DNA from: Deltaproteobacteria bacterium
GTDB lineage: Bacteria > Desulfobacterota > Desulfobulbia > Desulfobulbales > Desulfobulbaceae
DNA: 12,187 nucleotides
Reading direction: 5' to 3'
Assembly (NCBI GenBank): GCA_013151365.1
Contig: JAADIK010000113.1
Location: forward strand, 1-12,187
Shown one piece after another: positions 7,415 through 12,187 of the stretch. Within the stretch, counting starts at the first letter, position 1; the number at the start of each line of letters is the position of its first letter. Both the position numbers and the translations under genes were made by a program. The notes beneath the pieces were generated by a model. That model was not told where the DNA came from. It did not search any database and saw nothing but the letters and a program-made list of their open reading frames with translations.

Positions 7415-8284
7415 ATGCCGAATAGCAAAATCATTGGCATTGTCCTGGTGCGGAACGAAGATCGGTTTCTTGCCGCCGTTTTGCATAATATCAGCGAGTT
7501 TTGTGACCGGATCATCATCGCGGACCATCTCTCCGAAGACGGCACTGCCGAAATTGCCAGGCGGTTCTGTGCCGAGAATGCCAAGGGGACGTATCATCGC
7601 ATTCGCCGGCCCGGAGTTTCTCATGATCTCATAAAAAAGTATGCCGGTGACAATGCCTGGGTCTTCGGGGTTGACGGTGATGAACTCTATGATCCCGAGG
7701 GATTGGCGGTGCTGCGCCGGCAGCTGCTGTCCGGGCGGTATGACCGTTTCTGGCTGCTCTTTGGCAATGTCATAAACTGTACCGGGGTTGATTATGCGGC
7801 CGGGACGGCTTGCGGATATGCGGCGCCGCCCTGCCGGAGCATGACCAAGCTGTACAATTTCAAGGCGATCAGATCATGGAACGGGAATTGCCCGGAACGC
7901 CTGCACGGCGGAGAAATTATTTTCCGGCCGGGCTACGATCGGTCAATGTATTATGATATATATAAGGAAATCGCCTGGGACGAAGCGGTTTTCAGGTGTC
8001 TGCATCTATGTTTTCTGTCCCGTAGCACCTTGGACAAAGGAACGGATGGCACACTTGTGATTCGGCGTAATATAGCTGACTGCATGTCGGAAAACCTGGT
8101 ACAACGGGTTATCTCATTGATCCGTGGTTATTTCGGGTTGTTGAAAACGCCGCAGCTAAAACAGGAAAAATATATGCGTGGAAAGTTGGTGCAGGTTGAT
8201 GTCCGATCCTTCTTGCCCCGGACCTTTGGCCGGGCCTCTTCCGTCCGCCTGGCCGATGCCGGTAAAGGCAGAAAAAAGTCATGA
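7415..8284 (+). CDS. GT2-like glycosyltransferase with DGDE metal motif
   Basis: A 289-residue GT-A-type protein. It opens with KIIGIVLVRNEDRFL (residues 5-19), has RIIIADHLSEDGTAEIA (32-48) and the metal-binding motif VDGDE (86-90). This order is typical of the GT2 branch that includes the LgtF/beta-4-glucosyltransferase-like proteins. The C-terminal half contains WNGNCPERLHGG and a cysteine-rich RCLHLCFL stretch, and it ends in a basic tail (GKGRKKS). It probably adds a single hexose. The start ATG 7415 places the motif at the usual distance from the N-terminus; a stop at 7376 bounds the frame and the 66-base gap before it shows no gene. No ribosome binding site is clear. The stop TGA overlaps the ATG of the next gene (ATGA at 8281-8284), so the two are probably translationally coupled. 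Confidence 0.83.
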   Translation: MPNSKIIGIVLVRNEDRFLAAVLHNISEFCDRIIIADHLSEDGTAEIARRFCAENAKGTYHRIRRPGVSHDLIKKYAGDNAWVFGVDGDELYDPEGLAVLRRQLLSGRYDRFWLLFGNVINCTGVDYAAGTACGYAAPPCRSMTKLYNFKAIRSWNGNCPERLHGGEIIFRPGYDRSMYYDIYKEIAWDEAVFRCLHLCFLSRSTLDKGTDGTLVIRRNIADCMSENLVQRVISLIRGYFGLLKTPQLKQEKYMRGKLVQVDVRSFLPRTFGRASSVRLADAGKGRKKS

Positions 8285-9402
8285 AATTAACATTGCTTGA
8301 TCGCGTCAATCTCGGCCGGCTCTGGATGCAGGGCGCATTGCGGGAACATCGCCGCTGGAAAAAGAAAAGCGATCGGCACGGAATACGGGTGTTTTACGGC
8401 TTTGACAGGTTACCCCTGCCGGGAGAAAAGGCGTCCGGCGGTATTATTAAAGTGCAGGACCTGCAGACAAGTTTTGCCAACCAGGCCACCGGCGCGAATA
8501 TCCTCTATCTGGTCAGCAGCGCGCTGCCCCATTTCGCGGTGCGGATGGCGGAACTGGCCAGGCGCTCCGGCGCCTTTGTTGTCCTTAATCAGAATGGAGT
8601 CGCCTATCCGGGCTGGTACGGGCCGGGTTGGGAACAGGCCAACCGGCCGCTGCGCCGGCTTCTGCATCTGGCCGATTATGTCATTTACCAGAGTCGTTTT
8701 TGCCGGCAGGCCGCCGACAAATTTCTCGGCCCCCGGGAGCGGTCGTTTGAGATTTTGCATAATCCCGTCGATACCGGGATGTTCAAGCCCGACCCGCAGC
8801 GGGCCGCCCGTCATGACGAGGCCGTAAACCTGCTGCTGGCCGGGAGCCACCAGAGTTATTACCGGGTCCGGGTCGCCGTTGAAGCCCTGCAGCTGGTGTT
8901 GCGGGAGTTTCCCCGGGCGCGTTTGCTCGTTGCCGGTCGTTGTTGCTGGGAGAGGGACGAGGAGCAGGCCCTGAACCGGATAAAACGGCTGGTCAGCGAG
9001 TTGGGGCTCGGGAAGCAGGTCGATTTTATCGGGCCGTATACCCAGAGCCGGGCGCCGGCCATGTTTAACCGGGCTCAGGTCCTCCTGCATACCAAATATA
9101 ACGATCCCTGTCCCCGTTTGGTGGTGGAGGGCATGGCGTGCGGTTTGCCGGTCGTCTATTCGGCTACCGGCGGGGTCCCGGAACTCGTCGGTGCGGAGGC
9201 GGGAAAAGGCGTGGCCGGGCCGCTGGACTGGGAGCAGGATCATTCCCCCGATCCCCGGGCCTTGGCGGCAGCGCTGGTGGAGGTCGTTTCCCACCTTGAT
9301 CGCTATGGCCGGGCGGCCCGGAGACGGGCGGTCGAGAATTTTGACGTCAGGCCATGGCTGGAGCGGCACCGGCAGATATTTGCCCAACTGCTTGAATCAT
9401 AA
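8281..9402 (+). CDS. GT4 family glycosyltransferase with DX7E variant
   Basis: A 373-residue retaining GT-B enzyme. The N-terminal domain has ILYLVSSALPHFAVRMAE and VVLNQNGVAYPGWYG. The donor domain begins near ILHNPVDTGMFKP, continues with NLLLAGSHQ and ARLLVAGRC, and ends with NDPCPRLVVEGMACGLPVV and GGVPELVG. The first glutamate of the EX7E motif is aspartate here (D275, with E283), a conservative change that is common in GT4. The four-base overlap with the upstream GT2-like gene means the two are likely made in a fixed ratio and may act in succession. The frame is GC-rich and typical of this block. The long antisense frame on the other strand of this gene is a shadow caused by its GC-rich third positions. 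The sugar donor is not identifiable. Confidence 0.9.
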   Translation: MKLTLLDRVNLGRLWMQGALREHRRWKKKSDRHGIRVFYGFDRLPLPGEKASGGIIKVQDLQTSFANQATGANILYLVSSALPHFAVRMAELARRSGAFVVLNQNGVAYPGWYGPGWEQANRPLRRLLHLADYVIYQSRFCRQAADKFLGPRERSFEILHNPVDTGMFKPDPQRAARHDEAVNLLLAGSHQSYYRVRVAVEALQLVLREFPRARLLVAGRCCWERDEEQALNRIKRLVSELGLGKQVDFIGPYTQSRAPAMFNRAQVLLHTKYNDPCPRLVVEGMACGLPVVYSATGGVPELVGAEAGKGVAGPLDWEQDHSPDPRALAAALVEVVSHLDRYGRAARRRAVENFDVRPWLERHRQIFAQLLES

Positions 9403-9430
9403 CAGACTATTATCAGACCAGAAAAATACG

Positions 9431-10246
9431 ATGGGAAGCGAAGAAGTAATCCAACAGATCCGCCGGAAAAGACTGATCTTTACCGTGACGACCGGCCGCA
9501 GCGGCACGGCCTACCTGGCTGCCGTTTTCAGCTATGTCCGGGGGGCCAATTCCTATCATGAGCCCGCGCCGGAGTATGTAGCCGTACTTCGGCAGGCCCA
9601 GGGACATCCCGAGGTGGCGCGCCGGTTTCTGCTTGAGGAAAAACTGCCGGCGATCGCCCGCGATGCCGCCGGGATTTATGTCGAGACCAGCCACCTCGCG
9701 TGCAAGGGTTTTCTCGAACCCCTGCTCGAACTCGGTATTGTTCCCGACCTGGTCATTCACCGGCGGCCCATGCGTGATGTGGCCGTAAGTCTCTACACGA
9801 TGGGTACCATCCCCGGCCGCAGCTCCAAGGCCCTGCGTTTTTATCTCAGCCCCGCCGATCCGGGGGTGATTTCCCTGGCGGACTGGGAAACGCTGCACGA
9901 TTATCAGCTCTGTTACTGGTATTGCCTTGAAATAGAGCGCCGGGCGAGAAAATATGAAGAAATGTTTGCCGGCCGCGGCGGGAGAATCGTGGCAACGACT
10001 CTTGCCGGCCTGAAGACAGCCCCGGGCCTGCGCCGGGCGCTGACAGCCCTGGATTTATCGCTGAAATTTCCCGCCTGGCTGACCCTGTTGCGTTTCCTGC
10101 GTAATTCACGGTTCAAGGTCAATGAATCAAAAGTGACCAAGAAAAACGTCACGGTCCCGGAGCACCTGTCCGAGCTTGAACATGACGTGCTCGGGAGAGT
10201 GGACGGCGGAGAGCTGGAAAAGTGGTTGCCGGATATAAGGCCGTAG
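9431..10246 (+). CDS. P-loop sulfotransferase-like protein
   Basis: A 271-residue protein with the two PAPS-binding signatures of the sulfotransferase superfamily. The 5'-phosphosulfate loop is FTVTTGRSGTAYLAAVF (from residue 17), and the 3'-phosphate motif is DLVIHRRPMRDVAVSLY (106-122), with R112 or R111 and S120 as the expected contacts. VETSHL (84-89) lies between, where the family often places a substrate loop. It would transfer sulfate to a sugar of the glycan built by the neighbouring GTs, but a phosphate-binding relative without sulfotransferase activity is possible. I use ATG 9431. The frame is open further upstream, but that would overlap the previous gene by over 200 bases, and the PAPS loop sits near residue 20 with the ATG, as usual. 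The 28-base gap before it shows no good ribosome binding site. It does not look like a close homologue of the truncated sulfotransferase at the left edge. Confidence 0.78.
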   Translation: MGSEEVIQQIRRKRLIFTVTTGRSGTAYLAAVFSYVRGANSYHEPAPEYVAVLRQAQGHPEVARRFLLEEKLPAIARDAAGIYVETSHLACKGFLEPLLELGIVPDLVIHRRPMRDVAVSLYTMGTIPGRSSKALRFYLSPADPGVISLADWETLHDYQLCYWYCLEIERRARKYEEMFAGRGGRIVATTLAGLKTAPGLRRALTALDLSLKFPAWLTLLRFLRNSRFKVNESKVTKKNVTVPEHLSELEHDVLGRVDGGELEKWLPDIRP

Positions 10247-10343
10247 CCGTAGGGGGCGCGGGAGATTGTTCCTGGCCGATCGTCGATCAGGTCACGAAGC
10301 GGGAATTGTGTATGATGAGCACGAGTCGGCAAAGGCGAAGAAC

Positions 10344-11183
10344 ATGATTTATATAGCCACGGTTCATTGGTTGGACGCAACCTGGGTTGATATCCAGCTG
10401 GATTACTTTGCCCGCCATCTCGGATCATCCCCGTACCGGGTGTATGCATTCCTGAACGGGATCGAGCCGGAAAAATACCGGCAGCGGATTTATTATATCG
10501 ATACGGCCCCTATTGTGGCGCACACCGCCAAGCTGAACCTGCTGGCCGAAAAGATCTGTGCGGATGGCGAGCCTGAAGACATAATCTATTTTATCGATGG
10601 CGATGCCTTCCCGGTCGGTGATATCCAGGGATATGTGCAGGAGAAGCTGCGGCAGGTCCCGTTGGTCGCGGTGCAGCGGCTGGAGAATGAGGGCGATCCC
10701 CAGCCTCATCCCTCGTTCTGTGCGACCACCGTGAAATTCTGGCGTGAAATAAACGGGGACTGGGGGCAGGGCCCGCACTGGCAGACGAGAGACGGCCGGA
10801 CCCGGACGGATACGGGCGGGCTGCTGTGGGCGAAGCTCAAGGAAAAAGGGATTGACTGGGCGCCCATGCTGCGGTCGAACCGGGTCAACCTGCATCCCCT
10901 GTGGTTCGGTTTATACCAGGACCTGATCTATCATCACGGTGCGGCGTTTCGCACCCCGTATTGCATGGTGGATATCCGCAACGCCCGGCAGATTTGGTGG
11001 AAAAAACGGTTGATGAATATTGCCGACTCCCGCCTCGGCACGATCAGGGGCGGCTGGCTGCAGAATGCCGTTTATTCCTTTGTCATGAAAAAGCAAATTC
11101 AAAAGAGTCTTCAAGACAGTCGGGAAATCATAATGGATATCCGGAATAATCCCGATTTTGCCCGGCGGTTCACCGGGGAATAA
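10344..11183 (+). CDS. Putative GT-A-like protein with DGD motif, family without a name I know
   Basis: A 279-residue protein that opens MIYIATVHWLDATWVDIQ. A hydrophobic strand ends in the acidic motif IYFIDGDAFPV (residues 81-91), the position and form of a GT-A metal-binding DXD. Then come VAVQRLENEGDPQPHPSF (108-125), a TDTGG segment (155-159), and HPLWFGLYQDLIYHHGAAFR (184-203), rich in H, W and Y. These blocks look like invariant active-site segments of a conserved family, seen in glycan loci, whose function I cannot name. Its place at the end of a GT run supports a glycosyltransferase role, which is an inference. ATG 10344 follows GGCGAAG (10334-10340), a fair ribosome binding site, and fits the conserved start; TTG 10266 would add 26 unlikely residues. 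The 97-base gap before it holds only an 11-codon out-of-frame reading frame at 10312-10347 ending on this ATG. Confidence 0.7.
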   Translation: MIYIATVHWLDATWVDIQLDYFARHLGSSPYRVYAFLNGIEPEKYRQRIYYIDTAPIVAHTAKLNLLAEKICADGEPEDIIYFIDGDAFPVGDIQGYVQEKLRQVPLVAVQRLENEGDPQPHPSFCATTVKFWREINGDWGQGPHWQTRDGRTRTDTGGLLWAKLKEKGIDWAPMLRSNRVNLHPLWFGLYQDLIYHHGAAFRTPYCMVDIRNARQIWWKKRLMNIADSRLGTIRGGWLQNAVYSFVMKKQIQKSLQDSREIIMDIRNNPDFARRFTGE

Positions 11184-11215
11184 GGCAGGAATTATGATCC
11201 AGGATCCTGTTAAAT
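11182..11215 (+). other. Stranded ribosome binding site and start codon at the block boundary
   Basis: Right after the DGD gene stop there is AAGGCAGGA (11183-11190 region) followed by ATG at 11194, one of the better initiation signals on the plus strand. The frame from it runs 54 codons to 11358, starting MIQDPVKFIY, but from 11216 on it lies opposite the 3' end of the minus-strand gene. The simplest reading is the head of a lost gene cut by recombination. A ten-base palindrome, CAGGATCCTG, sits at 11200-11209. No hairpin terminator is visible between these convergent genes. Confidence 0.25.
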
Positions 11216-12187
11216 TTATTTATCTTCATTATGGTCGAACCACTTTTGCACCGTTTGATAAATATACCGTCCTACCGGTAACGGAGCGAGGTACTTATCA
11301 AAAGCAGCCTGGTTATGTTTACGAAGCATGTTCCACTGTTCCGAGGTTATCTCGTTAAGAATGTTTGCCAGGTCAGACCATTCGCTCTCGTCATAATAGA
11401 TTTTGAAATCATCCAGGGGGAAATAGGGTTCAAACTTTGGCCTGTCCATCAGGATCGGACCACCGCTGATTAAAGAAAGAAAGGTAATCGCCCGCCACCC
11501 CCAGTGTTTGCCTGTGGGAAACACGGCAAGACGCGACGAAGTGATCATCTCTTCATATGGTTCAGGAAATTCAGTTTTTTCTTGAAGCAGACGAACAACT
11601 TCATCGATCTCGTTCTCCGGAATACCATGGCGCCACCATGCCTTGGGATTATCTGCTTCTTGTGAAGACAACGATGCAACAATCTTTTTTCCGGAAAGGT
11701 TGCCGAGAGCCTTGTATAATAGGATCCTGTGCCAAGGCCACGCCCAAAGAGATTCCCGAATTACGATATCATAATTAAGCGGATTCGAACGATATCCAAC
11801 CAGTTGTTGGTAGCGCATCTTCAGCAGCAGATATTCAGGGTCCAATGGTCCGAACCGAAGCCGGGGAAGGTATTTTCGCAGAAATCGGTCTATTAGCAAA
11901 AGAACGATAATCAGCTGTTTCGTCCGGCTAAAACGACGAGCCGGCAGCTCCATAACGACCGGATACGGTATAAAACGAACGATTTTGTCAAAATAAGAAC
12001 CGAACTCCCGCTCAATTCGCTCAAAATGTTTTTTGTATCCTTTCAGGTTATAGAGTTCCTGTTTTTGCCAGGGGTAAGGCGTCAGAAAGCGATGTTCTTT
12101 GAATATTTCCGAACTGTATGCGCTGAAAAAATAAAGGTCTACATCGGCAATCGCCGACGACATGTAAAAATAGCTCTCTGACGTGTC
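11216..12187 (-). CDS. Putative GT-B-like (exostosin/Glyco_trans_1-like) protein, N-terminal end outside window
   Basis: A minus-strand gene entering from the right edge; 323 residues are visible. The ATG at 12161-12163 is preceded by an open frame to the edge (DTSESYFY), so the real start is probably outside. The middle part has PLNYDIVIRESLW, and the C-terminal part has SSRLAVFPTGKHWGWRAI, then ISGGPILMD and PYFPLDDFKIYYDE. This order (a serine-led 'SKF...P.G' strand, an aromatic arginine helix, a glycine-proline turn, then a 'd...f' segment) is how GT47 exostosin-like and related GT-B proteins end. It is therefore a weak call to a glycosyltransferase, and no catalytic residue can be pointed to. 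A short hydrophobic run (LIIVLLLIDRFL) is too short for a clear membrane span. It is AT-richer than the genes before it and convergent with them, which suggests separate origin. Confidence 0.6.
   Translation of the reverse strand, partial: DTSESYFYMSSAIADVDLYFFSAYSSEIFKEHRFLTPYPWQKQELYNLKGYKKHFERIEREFGSYFDKIVRFIPYPVVMELPARRFSRTKQLIIVLLLIDRFLRKYLPRLRFGPLDPEYLLLKMRYQQLVGYRSNPLNYDIVIRESLWAWPWHRILLYKALGNLSGKKIVASLSSQEADNPKAWWRHGIPENEIDEVVRLLQEKTEFPEPYEEMITSSRLAVFPTGKHWGWRAITFLSLISGGPILMDRPKFEPYFPLDDFKIYYDESEWSDLANILNEITSEQWNMLRKHNQAAFDKYLAPLPVGRYIYQTVQKWFDHNEDK

Noticed and set aside
8410..9387. 325-codon open frame on the minus strand
   Set aside because: It lies wholly opposite the GT4 gene at 8281-9402, shows no motif, and is proline/glycine-rich low-complexity translation typical of antisense frames in GC-rich genes.
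9191..9430. Upstream extension of the sulfotransferase-like frame
   Set aside because: It would overlap the GT4 gene by more than 200 bases, the translation is arginine/tryptophan-rich shadow sequence, and the PAPS loop position fits ATG 9431.
10312..10347. 11-codon frame ending on the ATG of the DGD gene, with GGGA upstream
   Set aside because: It is too short and basic to call; coupling is possible but chance is just as likely without conservation data.
11200..11209. Ten-base palindrome CAGGATCCTG between convergent genes as a terminator
   Set aside because: There is no loop and no T tract, so it cannot act as an intrinsic terminator.
1..12187. CRISPR array, tRNA, rRNA, insertion sequence or phage-defence system
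   Set aside because: No regularly spaced repeats, no cloverleaf-like segments, no transposase motifs or terminal inverted repeats, and every supported gene fits glycan synthesis.

Overview
The window is a dense run of glycan-assembly genes. It holds twelve protein genes that I can support, one plausible micro-ORF, and two genes cut by the window edges. Eleven genes read on the plus strand and one, at the right end, on the minus strand. Almost every gene encodes a glycosyltransferase (GT) or a glycan-modifying enzyme: two sulfotransferase-like proteins, a methyltransferase, three GT2-type enzymes, three GT4 proteins (one with two GT4 domains fused), a GT23/NodZ-like putative fucosyltransferase, one probable GT-A-like protein and one probable GT-B-like protein. 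This fits a surface or exported polysaccharide locus (O-antigen, capsule or exopolysaccharide) of a bacterium. Nothing in the sequence fixes the taxon. A Gram-negative such as a member of Desulfobacterota is a guess from style only. There are no rRNA, tRNA, CRISPR, transposase or phage genes.

Layout. Block A (1 to about 3200) is AT-rich (15 of 60 bases are G or C in the row starting at 121). It holds the end of a sulfotransferase, two paralogous GT2 genes and a GT23/NodZ-like gene. A weak hairpin followed by T-rich DNA (3163-3207) ends it. Block B (about 3228-11183) is clearly GC-richer (40 of 60 in the row at 9001). It holds, in order, a double-GT4 fusion, a GT4, a methyltransferase, a GT2-like enzyme, a GT4, a sulfotransferase-like protein and a DGD-motif protein of an unnamed family. 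Spacing is tight in places (2-base gap at 5295-5296, ATGA overlap at 8281-8284), so co-transcription is likely. Block C (about 11190-12187) is AT-richer again (26 of 60 in the row at 11881) and carries a convergent GT-like gene entering from beyond the right edge.

How the genes may work together. The GTs would add sugars one after another to a lipid-linked or growing glycan. The fucosyltransferase-like enzyme, the methyltransferase and the sulfotransferase-like proteins would decorate or cap it. No flippase, polymerase, ABC exporter or nucleotide-sugar synthesis gene is visible, so those functions must lie outside the window. The genes are assigned by motifs; donors, acceptors and linkages cannot be read from the sequence.

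I did not find a clearly new kind of system. The best leads are the mosaic composition with a strand flip at about 11.2 kb and a stranded start signal there, the double-GT4 protein, the unusual HYRGTDK motif in the fucosyltransferase-like gene, the conserved but unnamed DGD protein, and a micro-ORF coupled to the GT4 gene at 5297-6439.
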